A stretch of DNA of 64,000 nucleotides from Novosphingobium kaempferiae (GTDB lineage: Bacteria > Pseudomonadota > Alphaproteobacteria > Sphingomonadales > Sphingomonadaceae). The stretch is taken from the NCBI RefSeq assembly GCF_021227995.1, contig NZ_CP089301.1, forward strand, positions 2,542,001 to 2,606,000, written 5' to 3'. Below are positions 8,063 to 16,740 of the stretch, piece by piece. Below the pieces are notes generated by a model, which had not been told where the DNA came from, searched no databases, and saw only the letters and a program-made list of their open reading frames with translations. The position numbers and the translations under genes are program-made. Each line of letters begins with the position of its first letter. The stretch's first letter is position 1.

Positions 8063-9262
8063 ATGAGCGAAGCAGATCCCGCAATCCGCACCGCAGCCGC
8101 GGCGGACTGGCAGTACGGCCCGATCTTCGACGCCGACGCGCACATCGATCCGCCGCATGACATGTGGAAGGACTACCTCCCCTCGCACCTCAAGGACCGC
8201 GCGCCTTACATCGAGCACGCCGAGGACGGGGACTACATCTGCTTCGAGGGCAATCGCCGCCCGTTCATGATGATCAACAACCAGGCCGGTCGCGAGGGCA
8301 AGAACTTCAAGATGAAGGGCCGCCTCTCAGACCAGCGCAAGGTCTGGGAGCCCGCCACCCGCCTTGCCGACATGGATGCGGACGGCATGGACGCGGCGCT
8401 GCTGTTCGGCGGCGGCCCGCTCGGCTCGTTCGACAACGAACTCTACATCGCCAGCTACGAGGCGTACCAGAACTGGGTGATGGACTTCGCCTCGGTCGCG
8501 CCCGACCGGCTCTATCCCGTGGGCTACGTGCCGATGCGCGACATCGACGAGACCTGCCAGCACGTCACGCGGCTGGCGAAGAAGGGCTTCCGGGCGATCA
8601 ACCTGCCCGCCTTCCCGCAGAACCCGGACGCCTGGAAGACTTCTTCCGGCATCGCCGCGATGAAGGACGGGCAGGTCTCGGCGCTCACCGGCGACAGCAA
8701 GGGGGCGCTGCAGTACTCCGACCCGGCCTTCGACAAGCTGTGGAAGACGATCTGCGATCACAACCTCGTCATCACCTTCCACCTCGGCGCGCGGGTGCCG
8801 CGCTTCGGGCAGAAGGAGTTCTTCCTGCCCGACATGCCGATGAGCAAGATGGCCATGGCCGAACCCATCGGCATCTTCATCTTCAACTGCATCTTCGACC
8901 GCTTCCCGGACCTGCGCATCGGCAGCATGGAAAGCGGCGTGGGCTGGTTCGCGTGGTACGCCGAATACATCACCCGCACCTGGGAGCGGCAGCGGTTCTG
9001 GACCGAAAGCCAGCTCAAGAACCCGCCGACCTACTACATGGACAAGAACGTCTACGGATCGTTCATTCAGGACCGCACCGGCATCCTCAACCGCGACATG
9101 CCCGGCGGCCGGAACATCATGTGGTCGTCAGACTACCCGCATTCGGAGACGACCTTCCCCAAATCGCGCGAGGTCATCCTGCGCGATTTCGAGGGCGTGC
9201 CCGAGGCGGACGTGCGCGCGATCATCCATGACAACGCCTGCAAGCTGCTGGGCATTTCCTGA
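8063..9262 (+). CDS. Amidohydrolase family (ACMSD-like) metal-dependent hydrolase/decarboxylase
   Basis: TIM-barrel amidohydrolase_2 family protein of 399 residues. The metal site starts at IFDADAHIDPP (about 15-25), continues with His in VITFHLGAR and ends with Asp in SSDYPHSE near residue 355. Family members are hydrolases or non-oxidative decarboxylases acting on ring or ring-derived acids. This long form is common in catabolic clusters of sphingomonads and mycobacteria beside P450s. Its stop overlaps the P450 start by one base (TGATG), so the two are translationally coupled. The substrate is not predictable. Confidence 0.88.
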   Translation: MSEADPAIRTAAAADWQYGPIFDADAHIDPPHDMWKDYLPSHLKDRAPYIEHAEDGDYICFEGNRRPFMMINNQAGREGKNFKMKGRLSDQRKVWEPATRLADMDADGMDAALLFGGGPLGSFDNELYIASYEAYQNWVMDFASVAPDRLYPVGYVPMRDIDETCQHVTRLAKKGFRAINLPAFPQNPDAWKTSSGIAAMKDGQVSALTGDSKGALQYSDPAFDKLWKTICDHNLVITFHLGARVPRFGQKEFFLPDMPMSKMAMAEPIGIFIFNCIFDRFPDLRIGSMESGVGWFAWYAEYITRTWERQRFWTESQLKNPPTYYMDKNVYGSFIQDRTGILNRDMPGGRNIMWSSDYPHSETTFPKSREVILRDFEGVPEADVRAIIHDNACKLLGIS

Positions 9263-10578
9263 TGCTGGACGCGGCCACCGCCCCTGACGGCGACGACGTC
9301 CTCACCGCCGACGACCCGCTCTACGAGGAACTCTACGACGTCCGGCGCGAGGCGGAGTCGGTCGGCAATTCGGTGGAGGTCGCGGCGATCATGCCGCAAG
9401 TCCACGCCCTGCGCGCGCAGGGTCCGGTCATCAAGGGGCGGCTGCGCGAACTGCTCGGCCTGCCGCTGCACGAACGTCACGCCCGCGCGGCGGGGCGGCC
9501 GCACTGGACGGTGCTGTCCTACGAGGCGTGCGAGGCGGCGTTCCGCGATCCGGCGATCTTCTCCAACTCGGTGCAGGGACACGACAACCCGGCGGGCGAG
9601 AAGACCATGGGCATCCTCGAAATGGACCCGCCGATCCACCGCGCCTACCGCCGCACCATCCAGCCGCGCTTCAACATGCCCGTCGCGATGGACTGGTGGC
9701 GCACGCATACGATCGACACCATCATCGAGCGCCTGATCGCCCGCATGGCGCGCGGCGAGCGTGCGGACCTCAACCTCGACTACTGCGCGCGCATCCCGGT
9801 CTACACGATCACCACCGCCATCGGCCTCGACGGCGACGAGGCGCTGCGCTTCCGCCACGCCTACCTCAACTCCACCAGTTCCAGCCGCACGGTGACGATG
9901 GAACAGCGGATCGAGAACGCGAAGATCGTCGAGAGCACCGTGCTCGGCCTGATCGCGCGGCGGCGGCTGGAGCCGAAGGATGATCTTGTCAGCTTCCTGA
10001 TCGAGATGAAATTGCAGGTGCCCGGCGAGGAACCGCGCCCCCTCACCGACCGCGAGATCATGGCCCACGTCAAGCTCGTCATGGTGGCGGGCGGCGGTAC
10101 GTCCTGGCGGCAGATGGGCATCGCGCTCTACGCCTTGCTGACGCACCCAGAGCAGCTTGAGGCCGTCCGCGCCGACCGTTCACTGGTGGACGACGCCATC
10201 GAGGAAAGCCTGCGCTGGTATCCCACCGCGCCCTACTTCTACCGCATGGTCATGGCCGACACCGAGTTCTACGGCCACGCGATCCCGCAAGGGTCGGTGC
10301 TGGAACTCGGTCTCGGTCCCGCCAACCGCGATCCCGAGCGGTGGGAGCGGCCCGACGAATACGACATGTTCCGGCCCAAGCTGACCAACATGGCCTTCGG
10401 CCTCGGCACGCACCGCTGCCTCGGCATGAATGTCGCGCGGGTGGAGATCAACCGGGGGATCAACGCCCTGCTCGATCACTTCCCGGCGATGCGGCTCGAT
10501 CCCGGTGCGCCCGCGCCGTTCATGACGGGAGGGCTGGAGCAGCAGGGGGTTTCGGGGCTGCCCGTGCTGCTGCGCTGA
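9262..10578 (+). CDS. Cytochrome P450 (I-helix acid replaced by Gly)
   Basis: Soluble bacterial cytochrome P450 of 438 residues. The heme-binding loop FGLGTHRCLG holds the Cys ligand, and the ExxR motif is EESLRWYP. The I-helix oxygen-activation motif reads VAGGGTSW, where most P450s have (A/G)Gx(D/E)T, so the acidic residue is absent and proton delivery may differ. It is translationally coupled to the amidohydrolase. It needs a ferredoxin, and the nearest one in the window is at 17554. It probably hydroxylates the substrate of this catabolic cluster (inference). Confidence 0.92.
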   Translation: MLDAATAPDGDDVLTADDPLYEELYDVRREAESVGNSVEVAAIMPQVHALRAQGPVIKGRLRELLGLPLHERHARAAGRPHWTVLSYEACEAAFRDPAIFSNSVQGHDNPAGEKTMGILEMDPPIHRAYRRTIQPRFNMPVAMDWWRTHTIDTIIERLIARMARGERADLNLDYCARIPVYTITTAIGLDGDEALRFRHAYLNSTSSSRTVTMEQRIENAKIVESTVLGLIARRRLEPKDDLVSFLIEMKLQVPGEEPRPLTDREIMAHVKLVMVAGGGTSWRQMGIALYALLTHPEQLEAVRADRSLVDDAIEESLRWYPTAPYFYRMVMADTEFYGHAIPQGSVLELGLGPANRDPERWERPDEYDMFRPKLTNMAFGLGTHRCLGMNVARVEINRGINALLDHFPAMRLDPGAPAPFMTGGLEQQGVSGLPVLLR

Positions 10579-10613
10579 CGGATGCTCGCACCCCCTTACC
10601 CTAAAAACCCCCG

Positions 10614-12011
10614 TCAACTCTCCGCAAACGTATAAGGCTGCGCGGCACGCCGGTAGTCGTCCGCCAGCACGTCGCGCCCGATCGGCGGGACCGAGCGCGC
10701 GGTGCATTCGGCGCGCTGGCACAGGCGGCAGGTGACGCCGATGGGCGTGACCGGCGCGGTCGCGGGTTCCGCCCCGCGCGCATAGACCAGCCGCCCCGCC
10801 TGATCCGCCGCGCAGGCGAGCGCCACCGCGCGCAGGACACGCGGGCCGTCGTAGCCTGCCGCACCGCCGGTGACGGTTCGCGCGATGGAGAAGAACCGCT
10901 CCCCACCCGGCAGTTCCAGCCACTGCGTCGCGATCTCTCCGGGGCGGCGGAATACCTGATGCACGCTCCACAAGGGGCATCCCCCGCCATGGGCCGCGAA
11001 GGGAAAGCCCGCGCCGTCCAGCCGCTTGGAAACGTTGCCCGCCTCGTCCACGCGGATGAAGAAGAAGCCGACGCGCTCCTCGCCCGGCCTCTGGAGCGTG
11101 GTGAGGCGGTGCGCCACCTGCTCGAAGCTGGCGCCGAACAGCGCGCACAGGGCGTCGATGTCGTAGCGGCGCTGGTCCGCCGCGCGGGCGAAGCGGCCAT
11201 AGGGCATGACAATGGCGGCGGCGGCATAACCCGCCAGCGCACGCAGCAGCAGGGTGGCGGTGGTGCGGCTGGAAAACGCCTCGGCCCGGATGGTCTGCTT
11301 GATCTCCGAACGCAGCGCGGTGTGCGCGATATGCGTGGCGATCTGGAACGCACGGCTCGATGCGTCGAGCGTATCGGCGATCAGCAGTTGCTGGTTGTGC
11401 CGGTCGAAGCGGCGCAGCGAATCCATCAACACGTCGGGCGGCAGCAGGCGTACCCGCACGCCCTTGCTCGCCAGCCACTCGGTCGCGCCGCCCGTCTTGT
11501 CGATCTCCGCTGCAAGCTCTTCGGCGCGGGTGTCGAGGGCGTGGAAGTAGTTGCGGTTGGCGGCAAGGAAGCGCTGCGCCTCGCGCACGGGTTCGTTCTC
11601 GTCCGCCATCGGCCCGGCGGCGCGCTGTTCCGCCAATGCCTGCGCTTCGCGGACATAAGCCTGATGCAGCCGCAGCAGCGCCTCGGACACGCCGGGGAAG
11701 CTGGTGGCGAGGTCCGCCACTTCCAGCGCGGGCAGGTCGATATCGGCGAAGATCGGATCGCGCAGCACCGCATTGATCCGCCTCCCGTAGTCCTCCCCGT
11801 CGTCGCCCGCGATGTCGGCAATGTCGAGGCGGTAGGTCTTCGCAAGGCGCAGCAGCATGTCCGCCGTGACCGGGCGCTGGTTGCGCTCCAGCAGGGCGAC
11901 GTAGCTGGGCGAGATCTCCAGGTCGTCGGCCATGGCCTGCTGGGTCAGGCCCAGTTCCCGGCGCAGGCGGCGCAGCCTTGGACCTAAGTATAAGGGACGG
12001 TTTTCTGCCAT
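10614..12011 (-). CDS. XRE-family short-chain fatty acid/acetate regulator (ScfR/RamB type)
   Basis: Cytosolic transcription factor of about 465 residues: an N-terminal XRE helix-turn-helix (QQAMADDLEISPSYVALLER), a central IrrE/M78-like region, and a C-terminal domain with the cysteine cluster CRLCQRAEC. This is the architecture of RamB/ScfR, which controls acetate and propionate metabolism. It is divergent from the isocitrate lyase gene, with a perfect palindrome between them, so it probably controls aceA and itself. I chose ATG at 12011 (MAENRPLYLGPRLRRLR); a GTG at 12035 would add eight residues of unlikely sequence. Neither start has a strong ribosome binding site. Confidence 0.88.
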   Translation of the reverse strand: MAENRPLYLGPRLRRLRRELGLTQQAMADDLEISPSYVALLERNQRPVTADMLLRLAKTYRLDIADIAGDDGEDYGRRINAVLRDPIFADIDLPALEVADLATSFPGVSEALLRLHQAYVREAQALAEQRAAGPMADENEPVREAQRFLAANRNYFHALDTRAEELAAEIDKTGGATEWLASKGVRVRLLPPDVLMDSLRRFDRHNQQLLIADTLDASSRAFQIATHIAHTALRSEIKQTIRAEAFSSRTTATLLLRALAGYAAAAIVMPYGRFARAADQRRYDIDALCALFGASFEQVAHRLTTLQRPGEERVGFFFIRVDEAGNVSKRLDGAGFPFAAHGGGCPLWSVHQVFRRPGEIATQWLELPGGERFFSIARTVTGGAAGYDGPRVLRAVALACAADQAGRLVYARGAEPATAPVTPIGVTCRLCQRAECTARSVPPIGRDVLADDYRRAAQPYTFAES

Positions 12012-12037
12012 TTGCGGCCATTCTGTCACAACCACAC

Positions 12038-12064
12038 AACTTTACAAGGAACATCTGTAAAGTT
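12038..12064. promoter_or_regulatory. Palindromic operator between regulator and aceA
   Basis: AACTTTACA (12038-12046) and TGTAAAGTT (12056-12064) form a perfect 9-base inverted repeat with a 9-base spacer. Each half resembles the AACTTTGCAAA-like half-site known for RamB. A TTGACA (12064-12069) abuts the right arm. It is the likely operator for the divergent XRE regulator on both genes. Confidence 0.65.
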
Positions 12065-12160
12065 TGACAACAGCACCTCGCAGGCAGTTCCGCGCCGCGA
12101 AAGTTCCGATTACCTCGGCGTCATCGAACGCAACATCGTTACGCAAGAGGATTCCCGACC

Positions 12161-13747
12161 GTGACCTACCAGAGCAAGATCATCGAAGCCGGACAGACGA
12201 TCGGCACCGAATCCCACTGGAGCGGGATCGAGGCGGAATCGGTCGCCCGCATGCGCCTGCAGAACCGCTTCCAGACCGGCCTCGACATCGCCCGCTACAC
12301 CGCGCGCATCATGCGTCAGGACATGGCGGCCTACGATCTCGACCCGGCCAACTACACGCAGTCGCTCGGCTGCTGGCACGGCTTCATCGGCCAGCAGAAG
12401 ATGATCTCCATCAAGAAGCACTTCGGCACCACCAAGGGCCGCTACCTGTACCTGTCGGGCTGGATGGTCGCCGCGCTCCGCAGCGAGTTCGGCCCCCTGC
12501 CCGACCAGTCGATGCACGAGAAGACCAGCGTTCCGGCGCTGATCGAGGAACTCTACACCTTCCTGCGCCAGGCCGACGCGCGTGAGCTTGGCGGCATGTT
12601 CCGCGATCTCGACAAGGCCCGCGACAGCGGCGACGAGGTCGAGGCCAAGCGCATCGAGCACGCCATCGACGCCTACGAGACGCATGTCGTGCCGATCGTG
12701 GCCGACATCGACGCGGGCTTCGGCAATGCGGAGGCGACCTACCTCCTCGCCAAGAAGTTCATCGAGGCGGGCGCCTGCTGCATCCAGATCGAGAACCAGG
12801 TCTCGGACGAGAAGCAGTGCGGCCACCAGGACGGCAAGGTCACGGTCCCGCACGAGGACTTCATCGCGAAGATCCGCGCGGTCCGCTACGCCTTCATGGA
12901 ACTGGGCGTCGATGAGGGCCTGATCGTGGCGCGCACCGACTCGCTCGGCGCGGGCCTGACCAAGCAGATCGCCTTCACCCGTGAGGCGGGCGACATCGGC
13001 GACCAGTACAACGCCTTCCTCGACTGCGAGGAAATCGGGACGGTCGGCCACGGCGACGTGCTGATCAGCCGCGACGGCAAGCTGCTCAAGCCCAAGCGCC
13101 TGCCCAGCAACCTCTACCAGTTCCGCCCGGGAACCGGCGAGGACCGCTGCGTGCTCGACTGCATCCACGCCCTTCGCAACGGCGCGGACCTGCTCTGGAT
13201 CGAGACGGAGAAGCCGCACATAGGCCAGATCGGCGGGATGGTCAGCCGCATCCGCGAGGTGATCCCGAACGCCAAGCTGGTCTACAACAACTCGCCCAGC
13301 TTCAACTGGACGCTCAACTTCCGCCAGCAGGTGTTCGACCTGTGGAGCGCCGAAGGCAAGGACGTCTCGGCCTATGACCGGGCGCGCCTGATGAGCATCG
13401 ACTACGACGGCACCGCACTGGCGGACGAGGCCGACGAGCGTATCCGCACCTTCCAGAAGGACGCGGCGCGCGAGGCGGGCATCTTCCACCACCTGATCAC
13501 CCTGCCGACCTACCACACCGCGGCATTGTCCACCGACAATCTCGCCAGGGAGTACTTCGGCGAGGCGGGCATGCTCGGCTACGTCAAGGGCGTGCAGCGT
13601 CAGGAGATCCGCCAGGGCATCGCCTGCGTGAAGCACCAGAACATGGCCGGCTCCGACATCGGCGACGACCACAAGGAATACTTCGCCGGTGAAGCCGCAC
13701 TCAAGGCAGGCGGCGCGCGCAACACGATGAACCAGTTCGCCGCCTGA
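12161..13747 (+). CDS. aceA: Isocitrate lyase (long, Pseudomonas-type)
   Basis: Isocitrate lyase of 528 residues, which splits isocitrate to glyoxylate and succinate in the glyoxylate shunt. The signature DEKQCGHQDGK carries catalytic Cys220 in the KQCGH form typical of the longer bacterial subgroup (about 530 residues, as in Pseudomonas aeruginosa) rather than the KKCGH of E. coli. Metal- and substrate-binding stretches such as VADIDAGFGN and NNSPSFNW are present. Translation starts at GTG with AAGAGG upstream. The ScfR-type regulator is divergent. Malate synthase is not in the window. The stop codon lies inside the first unit of a tandem repeat. Confidence 0.97.
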   Translation: MTYQSKIIEAGQTIGTESHWSGIEAESVARMRLQNRFQTGLDIARYTARIMRQDMAAYDLDPANYTQSLGCWHGFIGQQKMISIKKHFGTTKGRYLYLSGWMVAALRSEFGPLPDQSMHEKTSVPALIEELYTFLRQADARELGGMFRDLDKARDSGDEVEAKRIEHAIDAYETHVVPIVADIDAGFGNAEATYLLAKKFIEAGACCIQIENQVSDEKQCGHQDGKVTVPHEDFIAKIRAVRYAFMELGVDEGLIVARTDSLGAGLTKQIAFTREAGDIGDQYNAFLDCEEIGTVGHGDVLISRDGKLLKPKRLPSNLYQFRPGTGEDRCVLDCIHALRNGADLLWIETEKPHIGQIGGMVSRIREVIPNAKLVYNNSPSFNWTLNFRQQVFDLWSAEGKDVSAYDRARLMSIDYDGTALADEADERIRTFQKDAAREAGIFHHLITLPTYHTAALSTDNLAREYFGEAGMLGYVKGVQRQEIRQGIACVKHQNMAGSDIGDDHKEYFAGEAALKAGGARNTMNQFAA

Positions 13748-13812
13748 GGCGGCCGGGGAACCAGTTCGCCGCCTGAGGCGGCCGGGGAACCAGTTCGCCG
13801 CCTGAGGCGGCC
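13730..13812. repeat. Three tandem 29-base units duplicating the 3' end of aceA
   Basis: The unit starting AACCAGTTCGCCGCCTGAGG occurs at 13730, 13759 and 13788; the third copy diverges after 25 bases. The first copy encodes the last residues and stop of isocitrate lyase. Every unit contains GCCGCC-TGA-GGCGGC, a hairpin with the stop codon in its loop. The array may act as repeated 3' stem-loops on the mRNA. Confidence 0.95.
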
Positions 13813-13824
13813 CACCCCCGCGTT

Positions 13825-13907
13825 CGTCATTGCGAGCGTAGCGAAGCAATCCAGCGCAGCGGAACGCCGTTCTGGATCGCCACGGACCTTCGGTCCTCGC
13901 GATGACG
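13825..13907. repeat. CGTCATTGCGAGCG element, copy 3, with divergent right arm
   Basis: The left arm matches the family, but the right arm reads TGGATCGCCACGGACCTTCGG..CGCGATGACG, so only the outer few bases and TGGATCGC resemble other copies. It may be a decayed or hybrid copy. Confidence 0.75.
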
Positions 13908-13993
13908 AAGTGAAGAGTTTCGAGAAGGAAGCCGGAGGGACAGCCCCTCCGGCACATCGGGAAAGACCCCGCAAAGCAAGGAAAGGACATAGC

Positions 13994-14164
13994 ATGACCA
14001 CCATGACCGCAGAACCGACCCGCGCTCGCGCGGTGCTCTCGAACGAGGACTTCAAGCTGCTGCAGGAAGCCGTCGTCTACTATCTCAAGGCGCACGAGGA
14101 CGATCCGATCTCGTCCAAGTACTCCAACCTCTATCACCGCCTCGGCAGCGCCATCCGGCGTTGA
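13994..14164 (+). CDS. Small conserved-looking protein, function unknown
   Basis: A 56-residue protein starting MTTMTAEPTRARAVLSNEDF, with a GGAAAGGACATAGC ribosome binding region before the ATG. It is charged and mostly helical, contains LLQEAVVYYLKAHEDDP and ends LYHRLGSAIRR. It has no signal peptide or membrane segment. A strong hairpin terminator follows at 14230. Codon use and the well-placed ribosome binding site argue it is real. I recognise the type as a small sphingomonad protein but know no function. An open frame extends further upstream, but it runs through repeat DNA and is not credible. Confidence 0.7.
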   Translation: MTTMTAEPTRARAVLSNEDFKLLQEAVVYYLKAHEDDPISSKYSNLYHRLGSAIRR

Positions 14165-14229
14165 GGCGCCGAACGGTCCGAAGCCACACTTTAGGACCGG
14201 ACTGAACACAATTTCCTGGGGAGGAAAGC

Positions 14230-14263
14230 TTGGCCCGTCGCACCCCGGTGCGGCGGGCCATTT
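14230..14263 (+). terminator. Intrinsic terminator after the small gene
   Basis: TGGCCCGTCGCACC (14231-14244) pairs with GGTGCGGCGGGCCA (14247-14260) with one mismatch, and TTT follows. It ends the small-gene transcript and insulates the GGDEF-EAL gene. Confidence 0.7.
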
Positions 14264-14385
14264 GCGTTATCCCTTACCAAAAATTCATCCCGTAGAGCCC
14301 TGAATTTCCGCGATCCGGCTCGTCACATCGCTGTCGCCATAGGGCAGAATTTTAACCCTCTCGCCCATAGCCTGCGTGAAACCAG

Positions 14386-16506
14386 GTGGGGAACCGCGTG
14401 TACTTGGGGCTTGAACACGACATTACGGGCAAGGAACCTTGCGTCGCATCCGGCGACGGGGAAGACCTGCGTTCGCTCGACACCGCTCTCCAGGCCGCAT
14501 CGCTGGCCGAGACCCGGCTGCGCGAGGCGATAGAGGCGATCCCGCAGGGTCTCGTCTTCCTCGACGAGGAGGACCGCTACATCCTCTGGAACGAGAAGTA
14601 CGCCGAGATCTACGAGAAGTCGGCGGACCTGCTTAAGCCGGGCGTCAAGCTGGGCGACGCGCTGCGCATCGGCATCGCGCGGGGCGACTATCCCGAAGCG
14701 CTGGGGCAGGAAGAGGAGTGGCTCGCCAGCCGCCTCCAGCACCTGCGCCAGCCCGGCACGCGTCATGAGCAGTGGCTGTCGAACGGCAACTGCATCATGA
14801 TCGAGGAACGCCGCCTCGGCAGCGGCGGCACCATCGGGGTGCGCGTGGACATCACCGACCTCAAGCAGAAGGAAGCCGCCTTCCGCCTGCTGTTCGAGCG
14901 CAACCCGCTCGCCATGTTCGTCTACGACATCGACAGCGGCTGCATCTGCGCCGCCAACGAATCCGCCTGCAGCCTGTTCGGCTATTCCGCCGACGAGATG
15001 GCGGGCCTGCCCGCCCGGCACCTCTTCCCCGAAACAGTGCGGGCACGCGCGGCTGATATGCTCGCAACCGACCGCGCCGACACCGGCGACTGCTGGAAGA
15101 TGCTCCGCCGCGACGGCGCCTGCCTCGAAACCGTGATCGCCACGCGCACCTCCGACATCCAGGGCTTCGCGGGCACCATCGTCTCTATCTTCGACGTGAC
15201 CGAGCGCCGCCGCATCGAGCAGCGCATGGCCCACATGGCGCGGCACGACGAACTGACCGGCCTCGCCAACCGCCCGCACTGCCGCCAGCACCTGCGCGAA
15301 GTGCTGGAGCAGGCCGGACCGCACGAGACGGTGACGCTGGCCCTCGTCGATCTCGACCACTTCAAGCCGGTCAACGACACTTACGGCCACCACTTCGGCG
15401 ACATCGTGCTGACCGAAGCCGCGCGCCGGATGCGCGACCTGATCCCGCCCGAGGCGCTGCTGTGCCGCATCGGCGGCGACGAGTTCGCGCTGATCTTCCG
15501 CCGGTCCAGCCTCACGCAGGCGGAACTGGTCTCCAAGTCGATCATCACCACCCTGTCCGAGCCGTTCTTCGTGCAGGGCCACATGATCCACATCGGCGCG
15601 ACCATCGGCTTCGCCTCCTCCCCCTACGACAGCCGCGATGCGGAAACGCTGCTGCGCTACGCCGACCTTGCGCTCTATGCCGCCAAGGGCGAGCGGCGCG
15701 GCACCTGCCGCAGCTTCGAGGCGGGCATGGACGCCGCCGCGCAGGAGAAGAACCGCCTCGAAATCGACCTGCGCGCCGCCGTGCGCGAGGGCGGGCTGGA
15801 GGTCCACTACCAGCCCATCGTCGATCTCCAGTCCGGCGAAGTCGAATGCTACGAGGCGCTGCTGCGCTGGCACCACCCGGAGCGCGGCGCGGTGCCGCCC
15901 GACGTCTTCGTGCCGCTGGCCGAGGAGATCGGCCTGATCGACCAGATCGGCCGCTTCGTGCTGGGCAGCGCCTGCACCGCCGCGATGGGCTGGCCGGACC
16001 ATGTGAAGGTGGCGGTCAACGTATCGCCCCTCCAGTTCCGCAACGGCAACCTGCTGAGCACGGTCATCAACGCGCTTTCCACCTCGGGCCTCGCCGCCGA
16101 ACGGCTGGAGCTTGAGATCACCGAGGCGGTGCTGATGGAAAAGGGCCCGCGCCCTTCCGCCATCATCCGCAACCTGCGCGCCTTCGGCATCGGCATCTCG
16201 CTCGACGATTTCGGCACCGGCTATTCCTCGCTGAGCTATCTGCTCAACTACCCCTTCACCAAGATCAAGATCGACAAGTCGTTCATCCTGAACCTCGACG
16301 ACGAAGCGAGCTCGCGCGCGGTCATCCGCGCCGTGATCGGCCTTGGCCGCAGCCTCGGCCTCACCGTCGCCGCCGAGGGGATCGAACGCGAGATCGAGCG
16401 CGACTACCTGCGCGACGAAGGCTGCACGCAGGGACAGGGCTACCTGTTCGGCAAGGCCGCTCCGGCGGTGGTGAACCAGGCGAGCCCGGTCCGACTGGTG
16501 GGCTAA
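14386..16506 (+). CDS. PAS-PAS-GGDEF-EAL cyclic-di-GMP enzyme
   Basis: Cytosolic 706-residue protein with two N-terminal PAS-like sensor regions (about 30-160 and 165-275), a GGDEF diguanylate cyclase domain (RIGGDEFALIF near 365) and an EAL phosphodiesterase domain. The GGDEF motif is intact. The EAL domain keeps YEALLRW, NVSPLQF, ELEITEAVL, DDFGTGYSS, KIDKSF and AEGIE, so both activities could work. No membrane segment is seen, so the PAS domains probably sense an internal redox, ligand or light cue. Translation is from GTG at 14386, which has no strong ribosome binding site; a start some residues downstream is possible. Confidence 0.92.
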   Translation: MGNRVYLGLEHDITGKEPCVASGDGEDLRSLDTALQAASLAETRLREAIEAIPQGLVFLDEEDRYILWNEKYAEIYEKSADLLKPGVKLGDALRIGIARGDYPEALGQEEEWLASRLQHLRQPGTRHEQWLSNGNCIMIEERRLGSGGTIGVRVDITDLKQKEAAFRLLFERNPLAMFVYDIDSGCICAANESACSLFGYSADEMAGLPARHLFPETVRARAADMLATDRADTGDCWKMLRRDGACLETVIATRTSDIQGFAGTIVSIFDVTERRRIEQRMAHMARHDELTGLANRPHCRQHLREVLEQAGPHETVTLALVDLDHFKPVNDTYGHHFGDIVLTEAARRMRDLIPPEALLCRIGGDEFALIFRRSSLTQAELVSKSIITTLSEPFFVQGHMIHIGATIGFASSPYDSRDAETLLRYADLALYAAKGERRGTCRSFEAGMDAAAQEKNRLEIDLRAAVREGGLEVHYQPIVDLQSGEVECYEALLRWHHPERGAVPPDVFVPLAEEIGLIDQIGRFVLGSACTAAMGWPDHVKVAVNVSPLQFRNGNLLSTVINALSTSGLAAERLELEITEAVLMEKGPRPSAIIRNLRAFGIGISLDDFGTGYSSLSYLLNYPFTKIKIDKSFILNLDDEASSRAVIRAVIGLGRSLGLTVAAEGIEREIERDYLRDEGCTQGQGYLFGKAAPAVVNQASPVRLVG

Positions 16507-16527
16507 GCGGGGCTCCCCCTACCCCAT

Positions 16528-16626
16528 CGCCCCTGCGAAGGCAGGGGCCCATCCCAAACTGGCAGCCTCACAGCAAGCAAGGTGCCGTGGCTATGGACCT
16601 GATGGGCCCCTGCCTTCGCAGGGGCG
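16528..16626. repeat. CGCCCCTGCGAAGGCAGGGG inverted-repeat element, copy 1
   Basis: Arms CGCCCCTGCGAAGGCAGGGG and its mirror CCCCTGCCTTCGCAGGGGCG enclose about 55 bases. The inner sequence (CAGCAAGCAAGGTGCCGTGG then ATGGACCTGATGG) is partly shared with the copy at 49045. This is a third intergenic repeat family. Confidence 0.85.
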
Positions 16627-16661
16627 ACGGGACTTGGGAATGGGGGCCTTCCCCCACAAAT

Positions 16662-16736
16662 CGTCATTGCGAGCGTAGCGAAGCAATCCAGCCCGGCGCG
16701 GTGCCGCTGGATTGCTTCGCTACGCTCGCAATGACG
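16662..16736. repeat. CGTCATTGCGAGCG inverted-repeat element, copy 4
   Basis: Near-perfect copy with GTAGCGAAGC arms. It directly abuts the 3' end of the TetR gene on the minus strand, so it could act as its 3' stem-loop. Confidence 0.9.
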
Positions 16737-16740
16737 ATGC

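Noticed and set aside
13756..13790. GGAAC sequences within the aceA tandem repeats considered as EcfG promoters
   Set aside because: No CGTT at 16 or 17 bases; the sequence is explained by the repeat unit.
13730..13812. Tandem repeats considered as a CRISPR array
   Set aside because: Units abut directly without unique spacers, and the first is the end of aceA; no cas gene is nearby.
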